Source: an uncultured Akkermansia sp.
GTDB taxonomy: Bacteria > Verrucomicrobiota > Verrucomicrobiia > Verrucomicrobiales > Akkermansiaceae
Length of the DNA: 64,000 nucleotides
Assembly: GCA_900548895.1 (NCBI GenBank)
Contig: URLZ01000007.1
Coordinates: forward strand, 6,329-70,328
Direction: 5' to 3'
Shown here: positions 15,871 to 24,065 of the stretch, in pieces
Position numbering within the stretch: position 1 is the stretch's first letter
Layout of the letters: each line of letters starts with the position of its first letter
The notes under the pieces: generated by a model
Database searches by the model: none
The model's input: the letters and a program-made list of their open reading frames with translations, nothing else
Told to the model about the DNA's origin: nothing
Program-made: the position numbers and the translations under genes

Positions 15871-16974
15871 ATGCAGCATCAGAGTCCGCCGCGCGCTTGG
15901 GTTGAAGTTGATTTGGAGGCCATTGCTCACAATCTCGATGTGGCGCGCCAGGCGCTGCCGGAGACGGAGCTGATGCCGGTGGTGAAGGCCGGAGCCTACG
16001 GGCACGGCCTAGAGCCCGTGGCGCGCCGGCTCGACACGAGCGGCATTGCCTTTTTCGGCGTGGCGAACGCCGGTGAGGCGCGCCGCCTGAGCCTCGCGGG
16101 GGTGCGCACCAAGCCCTTCATTCTGGGGCCGACGCTGCCCGACGAGCGCGAGGAGATCGTGCTCAACGGCTGGGGCTGCACCGTATCCTCGCTCGAGGAG
16201 GCTCAGCAGTTTCAGAGCCTCGCGGAGCTCTACGACAAAACCTTTCTGGTGCACCTGGCGGTGGACACGGGTATGGGGCGCGAGGGCTTCCTGCCCGAGC
16301 AGCTGGGATCGGTGGTCGAGCCGCTCAAGGCCATGAAGCACCTGCTGGTCGACGGGGTGATGTCTCACTTCCCCGTGGCGGATGAAGATGTCCCCTTCAC
16401 GCAGGCGGAAATCGGCGTCTTCCGCGACTGCGTCCGCGAGCTCAGCCGCCACTTCCGCCTGCGCTACCGCCACATCGCCGCCAGCGCCGGCGAGCTGGGC
16501 TACGAGGTGCCGGAGGCCAACCTCGCCCGCCCGGGCCTGCTGCTCTACGGCGTGGGGCCCATGGCCTCGATCTACGACAGCGTGCTGCGCCCGACGCTCA
16601 AGCTGCGCTCGCTGGTGACGCTGGTGCGCGAGCTGCCCGCCGGCCACGGCGTCTCCTACGGGCGCGAGTTCGTGACACCGCGCCCGATGCGGGTGGCCAC
16701 GATCGGCATCGGCTACGCCGACGGCTGGAGCCGCCGGCTGGCCAACCGCGGCACGCGCTTTTACATCAACGGGCAGTACTGCCCGATGCTGGGGCGCGTG
16801 ACAATGGATCAGGTGATGGCCGACGTGTCAGCGCTGCCGGAAGTCAAGCCCGGCGACGAAGTCGAGCTGATCGGCGAACACATCCCCGTCGCGGAAGTCG
16901 CCGAGCGCGCCGGCACCATCGTGTGGGAAATCTTCACCGGACTCGGCCCGCGCCTGCCGCGCCTCTATCACTGA
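15871..16974 (+). CDS. alr: Alanine racemase
   Basis: 367 residues, normal for Alr, the PLP enzyme that makes D-alanine for peptidoglycan. PLP lysine is Lys39 in MPVVKAGAYGHG (usually KANAYGHG). Also seen are FFGVANAGEARRL, HLAVDTGMGREGF, NLARPGLLLYG, the second catalytic Tyr in HGVSYGREF, and IGYADGWSRRLAN with CPMLGRVTMDQVMADV. The start follows the promoter and alignment (PRAWVEVDLEAIAHNL). Confidence 0.96.
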   Translation: MQHQSPPRAWVEVDLEAIAHNLDVARQALPETELMPVVKAGAYGHGLEPVARRLDTSGIAFFGVANAGEARRLSLAGVRTKPFILGPTLPDEREEIVLNGWGCTVSSLEEAQQFQSLAELYDKTFLVHLAVDTGMGREGFLPEQLGSVVEPLKAMKHLLVDGVMSHFPVADEDVPFTQAEIGVFRDCVRELSRHFRLRYRHIAASAGELGYEVPEANLARPGLLLYGVGPMASIYDSVLRPTLKLRSLVTLVRELPAGHGVSYGREFVTPRPMRVATIGIGYADGWSRRLANRGTRFYINGQYCPMLGRVTMDQVMADVSALPEVKPGDEVELIGEHIPVAEVAERAGTIVWEIFTGLGPRLPRLYH

Positions 16975-17021
16975 AAGCCGGAACCCCGCTGAGCGCCGTC
17001 CCCCGACCTCCGCCTGACACC

Positions 17022-18008
17022 ATGACAAACGCCCCCACCCCCTGCCCCCTTCCCTCTGCAGGAGCGCCGCACGCCGCAACCGAAGCACCGAACGCCGCAG
17101 CAGCAGGATCTCCTGCCCCGGCTGACACCTCGACCGCGGCCCCGACATCCGCCTCTGCCCCCGCATCCGCCACGACCGCCGGCAGCCCCGCGCCGTCAGA
17201 GGCGTCCGTGCAGCTCACCATGCTCGGCACCGGCAACGCGGCGGTGACGCGCTGCTACAACACCTGCTTTGCGCTGCGCTTCGGCGCGCGCGTGCTGCTG
17301 GTGGACGGCGGCGGCGGCAACGGCATACTCCCCCGGCTGGAGGCGGCCGACATCACCCTGCGCGACATCTGCGACGTCTTTCTCACCCACACGCACACCG
17401 ACCACATCTTCGGGCTCGTGTGGGTGCTGCGCATGGTGGCGCAGGCCGTCAACGCCGGGCAGCAGCGCGAGCCGCTGCACGTCTACGGGCACGCCGAGGG
17501 CCTCCGCGCGCTCGAGAGCATCTGCCGCCTGACGCTGCCGGGCAAAGTCTGCCGACAATTCGGCGCCGCCATTCTCTTCCGCCCGCTGGAGGACGGAGAA
17601 ACCTTCAGCGCCGCCGGGATGCAGCTTCGCGCCTTCGACATCGGCTCGACGAAGGCCAAGCAGTTCGGCTTCACCCTCGCGCTGCCCGGCGGCGGTACCC
17701 TCGCCTGCCTCGGAGACGAGCCCTTCGCCGAGCGCACGCGCCCCTTCGTTGAGGGGGCGGACTGGTTGCTCTGCGAGGCCTTCTGCTGCTACGAAGATCG
17801 CGAGCGCTTTCACCCCTACGAAAAACACCACAGCACCGCGCAGGACGCCGGGCGTCTGGCCGCGGGCCTCGGCGCCAAACACCTGCTGCTCTACCACACG
17901 GAGGATGCGGACCTGCCTCGCCGCCGCGAGCGCTACAGCCGCGAGGCCTCCGCCTTTTTCCCCGGCCCCGTGCTGGTGCCCGACGATGGAGAAAGCCTGT
18001 GGCTCTGA
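17022..18008 (+). CDS. Metallo-beta-lactamase-fold hydrolase (RNase Z-like)
   Basis: 328 residues. The fold begins at about residue 66 with LTMLGTGNAAVTRCYNTCF and LLVDGGGGNGIL, followed by the metal motif HTHTDHIFG. Later GTLACLGDEPF and HSTAQDAGRLAAGLGAKHLLLYH supply the remaining ligands (Asp, His). This is the arrangement of RNase Z/arylsulfatase-like members. Residues 1-65 are almost only Ala, Pro, Ser and Thr, a disordered extension or a sign that translation starts later, at an ATG just before LGTGN. The gene starts 47 bases after alr and is probably in the same operon. Substrate unknown. Confidence 0.8.
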   Translation: MTNAPTPCPLPSAGAPHAATEAPNAAAAGSPAPADTSTAAPTSASAPASATTAGSPAPSEASVQLTMLGTGNAAVTRCYNTCFALRFGARVLLVDGGGGNGILPRLEAADITLRDICDVFLTHTHTDHIFGLVWVLRMVAQAVNAGQQREPLHVYGHAEGLRALESICRLTLPGKVCRQFGAAILFRPLEDGETFSAAGMQLRAFDIGSTKAKQFGFTLALPGGGTLACLGDEPFAERTRPFVEGADWLLCEAFCCYEDRERFHPYEKHHSTAQDAGRLAAGLGAKHLLLYHTEDADLPRRRERYSREASAFFPGPVLVPDDGESLWL

Positions 18009-18065
18009 GGCCGAGGGGCAGCGGCGGTACCGCGAATTTTTCTCCTCTGCGGTCACACATTTGGC

Positions 18066-18094
18066 TTGCCAATCGGGGGGCATGCTGGTATTTT
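18066..18094 (+). promoter_or_regulatory. Promoter of the cyclophilin gene, leaderless
   Basis: TTGCCA, 17 bases, TATTTT, then 7 bases to the ATG. Confidence 0.75.
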
Positions 18095-18101
18095 CTCGCG
18101 C

Positions 18102-18629
18102 ATGGCTACCGACAAGAAGATCACGATCAAGACGAACAAAGGCGATATTAACCTCACGGTCTTCGCTTCCAAGACGCCGATGACCGCCGCGAGCTTCCTC
18201 AACCTGAGCAAGCGCGGGTTCTACGATGGTCTGACCTTCCACCGAGTCATCGCCGACTTCATGATTCAGGGCGGCGACCCCGAGGGCACCGGCTGCGGCG
18301 GCCCCGGCTACACCTTTGACGACGAGTGCCGCCCCGACCTCAAGTTCACGAAGCCCGGCCTGCTCGCGATGGCCAACGCCGGCCGCTCGTGGACGGGAGC
18401 CGGCACCAACGGCTCGCAGTTCTTCATCACCCACGTGCCGACTACCTGGCTGAACGGCAAACACACCATCTTCGGCGAAGTGCTCAGCCCGGCCGATCAG
18501 GACGTCGTCAACTCCATCCGCCAGGGCGACACCATCCTGACGATCGAGATTCACGACGATTGCGAGGACCTCTTCACCGAGCAGGCCTCGAACCTCAAGC
18601 GCTGGAACGGCAAACTGGGTGCCCGCTAA
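18102..18629 (+). CDS. Cyclophilin-type peptidyl-prolyl isomerase
   Basis: 175 residues without a signal peptide, so cytoplasmic. It catalyses cis-trans isomerisation of prolyl bonds. Core motifs are present: LTFHRVIADFMIQGGDP (active-site Arg), LLAMANAGRSWTGAGTNGSQFFI and LNGKHTIFGEV. The start is the ATG seven bases after the -10 box. The ABC-F gene begins 11 bases after its stop, suggesting one transcript. Confidence 0.94.
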   Translation: MATDKKITIKTNKGDINLTVFASKTPMTAASFLNLSKRGFYDGLTFHRVIADFMIQGGDPEGTGCGGPGYTFDDECRPDLKFTKPGLLAMANAGRSWTGAGTNGSQFFITHVPTTWLNGKHTIFGEVLSPADQDVVNSIRQGDTILTIEIHDDCEDLFTEQASNLKRWNGKLGAR

Positions 18630-18640
18630 GCTACTGAATC

Positions 18641-20659
18641 GTGGTCTTTGCCGTTCAGGATCTGCACATCGAGTTCGGCCCGCGTGTGCTCTTTGACTCT
18701 CTCTCCTTCGTCGTCGAGAGCGGGGAGCGCATCGCCTTCGCCGGGCAAAACGGCGCCGGCAAGTCGACGCTCATGAAGTGCATCGTCGGCGTGATGGAGC
18801 CCGACCGCGGCCGCGTGCTGCTGCCGGCCCACACGCAGGTGGGCTACCTGCCGCAGGACGGCATCCACATCTCGGGCACGCCCCTTCTCGATGAAGTCAT
18901 CGGCTCGGCGGGCAACGCCGCCGAGCTTCAGCAGCGCGTCGACGAACTCTCCGCCGAAATCCAGAGCCTGCCGACGGACTCTCCCGAGTACCGCGAAAAG
19001 CTCGATGAAATCGGGCGGCTCGAGCTGCTCCTGCACGACCGCGACGCCGCCGCCCTGCGCCCGCGCGTCGAATCCATCCTGCGCGGCCTCGGCTTCTCCG
19101 CCTCAGACTTCACGCGCGACTGCGGCGAATTCTCCGGCGGCTGGCAGATGCGCATCGCCCTGGCCAAGCTGCTGGTGCGCGAACCCGAGGTGCTGCTGCT
19201 CGACGAGCCGACGAACCATCTCGACATCCAAAGCCAGCGCTGGCTCGAGCAGTACCTGCGCCACTACAGCGGCGCCATCTGCATCATCAGCCACGACGTC
19301 GCCCTGCTCGACGCACTCGTATCGCGCACCATCGCCTTCCACAACGGCCGCGCCGAGGAATACGCCGGCAACTTCTCCTATTACCTGCGCGAAAGCAAAG
19401 CGCGCAAAGAAGCCCTCGCCCGCCGCGCCAAGGCCCAGCAGCGCGAGATCGCCAAAACGCAGGAGTTCATCAACCGCTTCCGCGCCAAGGCCACGAAGGC
19501 CACCCAGGTGCAGAGCCGCATCAAGCAGCTTGAAAAAGTCGAGCTCATCGAGGTGGAGCAATACGACGCCGTCATGAGCTTTCACTTCCCCCCGCCCCCG
19601 CCGGGCGGGCACACCGTGGTGAGCATGGAGAAAGTCTGCAAAGCCTACGGCGACATCATCCTGCTCAAGGACTACGACTTCACCATGGCGAAGGGCGACC
19701 GCATCGCCATCGTCGGCGTGAACGGCTCCGGTAAATCCACCTTCACGCGCCTGATCTCCGGCACCGAGCCGCCCGACTCCGGCAGCGTCGTGCCCGGGCA
19801 CCACACGCAGGTGGCCTTTTTCTCGCAGACGCATGCCGACGTCCTCAACAACGAGCAGACCGTGCTCGAATGCGTCGAAGCCGCCGCGAGCCGCGAAACG
19901 AGGCCGCTGGTGCGCAACATCCTCGGCTGCTTCCTCTTCCGCGGCGACGACGTCTTCAAGAAAATCGGCGTCCTCTCCGGCGGCGAGCGCTCGCGCGTGG
20001 CGCTGGTCTGCATGCTGCTCAAGCCCGCCAACTTCCTCATCATGGACGAGCCGACCAACCACCTGGACTTTCAGAGCCAGGATGTGCTGCAAGCGGCTCT
20101 GGCGGAGTACCCCGGCTCCTACTGCATCGTCTCGCACAACCGCCGCTTCCTCGACCCGATCGTCAACAAAGTGCTCGAGTTTCGCCCCGGCCAGCCGCCG
20201 CGGCTCTTCCACGGCAACGTCACCCAGTACCTCGAAACCGTCGAGGCCGAGCAGCGTCGCCTCGCGGCCTCAGCGCAGCCTGCAAGCGCCCGCCCCGCGA
20301 CGGCGGGAGACAGCGCCGGCATGCCCCCCGCCAACGCCTCGGGCAACCGCCGCGACCTGCGACGGCAGCGCGCGCAGGAGCGCGAGCGGCGCTCCCGCAT
20401 CCTCAAGCCCCTGCAAAAAGAGCTCGCTGAAGTCGAAGCCTCCATCGCCTCGCTGGACGAGCGCAAGGCCGCCATCACCGCCGAGCTCGAAAAGCCCGAA
20501 AACCTGAGCGACAACCAGAAGCTCATGGAGCTCACCCAGAGCTTCCGCGAGCTCGATCGCGCCTCAGAAACCCTCTTCTCGCGCTGGGAAGAGCTCTCCA
20601 CCGAAATCGAGCAGCACGAGGCCCGCTTCCGCGCCGAAGACGAAGCCGCCGCCGAATAA
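18641..20659 (+). CDS. ABC-F family ATPase (Uup/EttA-like translation factor)
   Basis: 672 residues with two ABC domains and no membrane part. First: GQNGAGKST, FSGGWQMR, LLLDEPTNHLDI. Second: GVNGSGKST, LSGGERSR, LIMDEPTNHLDF. Between them is the charged linker (about 245-300, ESKARKEALARRAKAQQREI) typical of ABC-F proteins that enter the ribosomal E site. The C-terminal 130 residues are a charged coiled coil (RRDLRRQRAQERERRSRIL onward), as in Uup. GTG start immediately after the cyclophilin gene. Role in translation or antibiotic tolerance is from the family. Confidence 0.92.
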   Translation: MVFAVQDLHIEFGPRVLFDSLSFVVESGERIAFAGQNGAGKSTLMKCIVGVMEPDRGRVLLPAHTQVGYLPQDGIHISGTPLLDEVIGSAGNAAELQQRVDELSAEIQSLPTDSPEYREKLDEIGRLELLLHDRDAAALRPRVESILRGLGFSASDFTRDCGEFSGGWQMRIALAKLLVREPEVLLLDEPTNHLDIQSQRWLEQYLRHYSGAICIISHDVALLDALVSRTIAFHNGRAEEYAGNFSYYLRESKARKEALARRAKAQQREIAKTQEFINRFRAKATKATQVQSRIKQLEKVELIEVEQYDAVMSFHFPPPPPGGHTVVSMEKVCKAYGDIILLKDYDFTMAKGDRIAIVGVNGSGKSTFTRLISGTEPPDSGSVVPGHHTQVAFFSQTHADVLNNEQTVLECVEAAASRETRPLVRNILGCFLFRGDDVFKKIGVLSGGERSRVALVCMLLKPANFLIMDEPTNHLDFQSQDVLQAALAEYPGSYCIVSHNRRFLDPIVNKVLEFRPGQPPRLFHGNVTQYLETVEAEQRRLAASAQPASARPATAGDSAGMPPANASGNRRDLRRQRAQERERRSRILKPLQKELAEVEASIASLDERKAAITAELEKPENLSDNQKLMELTQSFRELDRASETLFSRWEELSTEIEQHEARFRAEDEAAAE

Positions 20660-20724
20660 AGCCGACAGCCCCCCCCCTTCCCCCTGTGGCTCAACGGCCC
20701 TTGTTGACCTCATGGCCTCAAAAA

Positions 20725-20776
20725 CAGGCCTCAGAGACAGGCCTCAGAGACAGGCCTCAGAGACAGGCCTCAGAGA
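20725..20776. repeat. 13-bp tandem repeat, four perfect copies
   Basis: CAGGCCTCAGAGA occurs four times without change, preceded by a degenerate partial copy from 20714. The array lies between two convergent genes and its last copy contains the stop codon of the DUF2851 gene. Confidence 0.95.
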
Positions 20777-22167
20777 CTAAGCCGCCAGCCCGCCAGCGCC
20801 GACGGAAAGCGCCCCGAAGCCCCGGTAGACGCCCGGCCGAAGTCATCATCCAATTGCAGCAGCCCCTGCTGCGCGTAACAATGGCGCAGCAGCTCGGGCA
20901 AATCCGCGCGATCCCCCAGCAGCGCCTGCGCCGCGCGCTGCACCCGCGTCGGCACACTGTGCACCCGCAGGCGCAAATACATCCGCCACGACGCCTCCGA
21001 GTCATCCTGCACGCAGACGTGATTGACGATAAAATCCTTGATGCGCTCGCGACCCACCAGAGCAAAGGCCGACTTCAGCGTCTCTGAGGGCAGGCTGCAA
21101 TGGCGGCTCCAGTAATCGTGCCGCAGCCCCGCAAGCTTGCCCAGCAGCGCCGGAGCCTGCTCAGCCGTCATCAGCGGGCGCAGCTCTGCCCAGCGAGCCG
21201 CCGTCACCGCCAGCGCCGCCACGCGGCGATGCGGGTGATTGAGAGGGCGCACCGACGAAAACATCCAGAGAAGGCTCCGTGAATCCGCCAGCCGATAACG
21301 CTCGCTCCGCGGCCACCAGCCATCCCAAACGCGGCGGTGATACGCGCGCGCCTCCTCACCCGCGCGCTCCGGCAGCACCGCCTCCAGAAACCCCGCCGTG
21401 CCGAAGAGCACCGCCTCCGCATCATCGCCCAGCTTTTCCAGCTCATGCAGCGGAGCACGGCGCGCCAGCATGCGCATCGCCAGCTTGTTCACGCGATAGC
21501 CCAGCGTCTCCGCCCAGCACTCAAACCAAGCCTGATCCTCCCCCAAGCGCTCCGCTCGGCGGCGAAAAAGCCCCCGTCGCAGCTGCATCCGGCGCGCCGC
21601 AGCCGCCAGCAGCAAAGCCCTGACCTGCCCGCCCGACAGCCCGCGAAGCGGGGCCGGCCCGCAGTCGAGCCCCTCCACCGACCAAGGCGACGGATACCCC
21701 AGCGCGCGGCGCAGCTCAAGCTCATCGAGCACCAGCAGCGGCACCTCCGCGTGGCGCAGATTGCGCGTAAACCAACCCGGCGGCGGCGGCTCCGCCACCA
21801 CATGAAGCGCAACACCCTCAAAAGCCGCATCGCAGCCGCAGCCCCGCTCCTCCCAATCCTCCGCACGCCGCGTCAGCACCACATCACCCCGCAGTCGGCG
21901 GCCATCCAACTCCAGCTCAGCACCCAAGCAATCAGGCCCCTCCGCCCGATTCCACACACCGAAATCAAACACCCTCAGCGAACCGTGGTGCAGCGTCTCA
22001 CCCGCACAGCCCAGCTCCCCCGACATCCAGCTGCACAGCAGCTCATCAGCACCGGGCGCAGAAGGCAACGCCTCAGCCTCAGCCGCCGAGAAAGCAGCCT
22101 CATGCCGCAGCCCGTCATACATCGCGGCATACGCCGCAGCCAGGTCTGCGCGCTCGGGACATTTCAT
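20770..22167 (-). CDS. DUF2851 family protein
   Basis: 465 residues from the first ATG (a GTG 14 codons earlier is possible). It matches the DUF2851 pattern found in Bacteroidetes and Verrucomicrobia: LHHGSLRVFDFGVWNRAEGPDC, RGDVVLTRRAEDWEERG, GVALHVVAEPP in the N-terminal half, then Arg-rich helices, PLNHPHRRVAALAVTAARW, and a C-terminal region with VGRERIKDFIVNHVCV. The function of the family is unknown. The final codons (WRLSL) and stop are made of the tandem repeat, so the C-terminus could vary between strains. It lies 54 bases after the STAS gene on the same strand. Confidence 0.8.
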   Translation of the reverse strand: MKCPERADLAAAYAAMYDGLRHEAAFSAAEAEALPSAPGADELLCSWMSGELGCAGETLHHGSLRVFDFGVWNRAEGPDCLGAELELDGRRLRGDVVLTRRAEDWEERGCGCDAAFEGVALHVVAEPPPPGWFTRNLRHAEVPLLVLDELELRRALGYPSPWSVEGLDCGPAPLRGLSGGQVRALLLAAAARRMQLRRGLFRRRAERLGEDQAWFECWAETLGYRVNKLAMRMLARRAPLHELEKLGDDAEAVLFGTAGFLEAVLPERAGEEARAYHRRVWDGWWPRSERYRLADSRSLLWMFSSVRPLNHPHRRVAALAVTAARWAELRPLMTAEQAPALLGKLAGLRHDYWSRHCSLPSETLKSAFALVGRERIKDFIVNHVCVQDDSEASWRMYLRLRVHSVPTRVQRAAQALLGDRADLPELLRHCYAQQGLLQLDDDFGRASTGASGRFPSALAGWRLSL

Positions 22168-22221
22168 GGCAACGCTCGCCCGCGAAAGAGAGCCCCCTCC
22201 GCCGGGCACCGGCCGGCGAAC

Positions 22222-22761
22222 TCAGGACTCGCTGTGGCGCATGAGATCCTCCTCAAGCGTCTCACAGACATAGCCGAAAGTCTCCGCATTCTTGTGATTC
22301 ATCGAGCGCAGCGTATTGTGAGCCTCCAGCACGTGGCGCGTGCGGGCCACCTCAGACATCGGCGCGCCGCCCGTTCCCTCCGCACTGTGCTCATCCTCCG
22401 CGAGCACGCGGCGGCGATCCTCGAGATCCGAGCGCCAGAAAGCCTCCGGCGGGTCAATATCAATCAGCATATCAAGCCCGAGACTCTCCATCGCCTGGCG
22501 CGTGCGATCCGTCGGCGTCGCCACCTGAAGCGCCCCGCCCTTGCTCATGCAGCGGTTGGCGAGGCCCGCCATCGTCCCCATGAAAGTCGAATCGACCCCC
22601 GAGCACTTCTCCAGATCAATGACAACATTCTGCCCTCCCTGTTCGAGGTATTTGTCCGCGAGCGACTTGAGCGCCGGGCTGTTGACAAAACTGCCCCGAC
22701 TCGCGCAGCGAATCCAGAGACAATCGGGGAACGTATGGTGGGTCAGGCAGGAGTCCGTCAT
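22222..22761 (-). CDS. STAS-domain protein (anti-sigma factor antagonist-like)
   Basis: 179 residues. A STAS domain fills residues 1-110, with the phosphorylatable region VIDLEKCSGVDSTFMGTMAGL, in which the Ser of DSTFMG aligns with the Ser phosphorylated in SpoIIAA/RsbV. The remaining 70 residues are charged and helical (EDRRRVLAEDEHSAEGTG, then LEAHNTLRSMNHKNAETFGYVCETLEEDL) and may bind a partner. Such proteins usually control an alternative sigma factor through a kinase; no kinase is seen nearby, though a PP2C phosphatase is encoded about 30 kb away. Confidence 0.85.
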   Translation of the reverse strand: MTDSCLTHHTFPDCLWIRCASRGSFVNSPALKSLADKYLEQGGQNVVIDLEKCSGVDSTFMGTMAGLANRCMSKGGALQVATPTDRTRQAMESLGLDMLIDIDPPEAFWRSDLEDRRRVLAEDEHSAEGTGGAPMSEVARTRHVLEAHNTLRSMNHKNAETFGYVCETLEEDLMRHSES

Positions 22762-22778
22762 AATTTCTTTGCATCCCC

Positions 22779-22807
22779 ATTCTAATGGCAGGAATGAGGC
22801 TTGGCAA
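22779..22807 (-). promoter_or_regulatory. Promoter of the STAS gene
   Basis: TTGCCA, 17 bases, TAGAAT on the minus strand; predicted leader about 11 bases. Confidence 0.75.
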
Positions 22808-23013
22808 GGAAAAAGTGTTTTGTTTCCCGAAAAACCACCGCATCCCCGCTCGACCATCCCTTCCGCCGCCGCACCACACGCCGCACCACCCGCCGCACCG
22901 ACGGCGCACAGCCTCACCAGCGGCCACGCAGACATCGTGTGAGAAAGCCGCGAAATGCGTGTTATCACATCCCTGCCATTTAGATCGCCAAGCTTCCGCA
23001 GCGCTCTTTTTCC

Positions 23014-23042
23014 TTGTCATTTTCCCCTCTCTGCGATACACT
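23014..23042 (+). promoter_or_regulatory. Promoter of the lipoprotein gene, leaderless with GTG start
   Basis: TTGTCA, 17 bases, TACACT, then 6 bases to the GTG start codon. Confidence 0.7.
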
Positions 23043-23048
23043 AAGCGC

Positions 23049-24032
23049 GTGAAGTACACCACCCCGGCAACCCTGGCACTGGCAGCGCTGCTTCTCACCT
23101 CCTGCGGATCCTCGCTGGAATCCGAGAGCGGGCTCTACGACGTTGAACTCAAGCACTCCATTAAAGTGCCGATCGACGGCTGGTGGTCCTGGGGCAAAGG
23201 GCCCGTCTTCAAAGACAAGAAATCCGGCTACGTCTACATCGCCCCCCTTGACATCAGCCTCGTCAAAGAGGACGAGCCCGAGCTCAGCGCCCTGCTCGTT
23301 CCGCAGATGCACGACTACATGGTCGCGTACCTGACGCGCGTCCTCGACGAAGCCAACAAAGCCAACCACACCCGCTGGAAAATCACCACCGACCCCTCCA
23401 AGGCCGACTTCCGCATGGACATGGCCGTCGTCTCCCTCCGCCCGCAGCGCCCGGTGCTGCGGTGGATCTTTTTCGTCGGCAGCTTCTTCTCCCCCATCCC
23501 CGGCACCGGCACCATCGCCGGCAAATTCACCAACGGCGACATCTGCATCGAGTTCACCATCCGCAACAACCGCACCGGCGAGCTGCTCTACGCCATGAAG
23601 GACTCGAACCGCGCCACCACGCGCCTCTACAAATCCGAAGCCTACAACAGCGAAGGGCAGGCCGACAAAAACCTCCAATTCTGGGCCCAGAAGATCGCGC
23701 GGCTCGTGCGCTTCTACACCTCGGATAAATACAGCAACCAAGACATCAGCGACCTCGTCAACAACACCTCCGTCGTCCGCGCCCTCTTCTACCGCATTGA
23801 AACCGGCGTCGAAGACGAAAACATGGCCTCACAAAACGCCCCGGAGATCGATGGCCCCACCCAAGCCGACGGCGCGAAAGCCCCCGCGAACAGCAAGAGC
23901 AGCCGCGGCGAGAGCAAGCCCGCCGAGGAGAAAGCGCACGAGGACAGCTCCGCAGCCTCCCAGAATGCGCCGGAACTCGAAGCCCCCGCCAAATCCGAGG
24001 AAACCACCGACAGAGCCGAGAAACCGGCCTAA
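23049..24032 (+). CDS. Lipoprotein of unknown function
   Basis: 327 residues from a GTG start chosen because it opens a lipoprotein signal (KYTTPATLALAALLLTSC, lipobox LTSC) and sits six bases after a -10 box. The globular part (about 25-260) contains FKDKKSGYVYIAPLDISLV, LVPQMHDYMVAYLTRVLDEA and a glycine-rich hydrophobic stretch PGTGTIAGKF, somewhat like DUF3313-type lipoproteins. The C-terminal 70 residues are Ala/Glu/Lys-rich with ASQNAPE twice. The RNase R gene follows 33 bases downstream, probably in the same operon. Confidence 0.75.
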   Translation: MKYTTPATLALAALLLTSCGSSLESESGLYDVELKHSIKVPIDGWWSWGKGPVFKDKKSGYVYIAPLDISLVKEDEPELSALLVPQMHDYMVAYLTRVLDEANKANHTRWKITTDPSKADFRMDMAVVSLRPQRPVLRWIFFVGSFFSPIPGTGTIAGKFTNGDICIEFTIRNNRTGELLYAMKDSNRATTRLYKSEAYNSEGQADKNLQFWAQKIARLVRFYTSDKYSNQDISDLVNNTSVVRALFYRIETGVEDENMASQNAPEIDGPTQADGAKAPANSKSSRGESKPAEEKAHEDSSAASQNAPELEAPAKSEETTDRAEKPA

Positions 24033-24065
24033 TCGCCCCCTGACGCCGGACACGCCCCATCCCCC

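Noticed and set aside
20725..20776. CRISPR array
   Set aside because: The 13-bp units are directly adjacent with no spacers and there are no cas genes.
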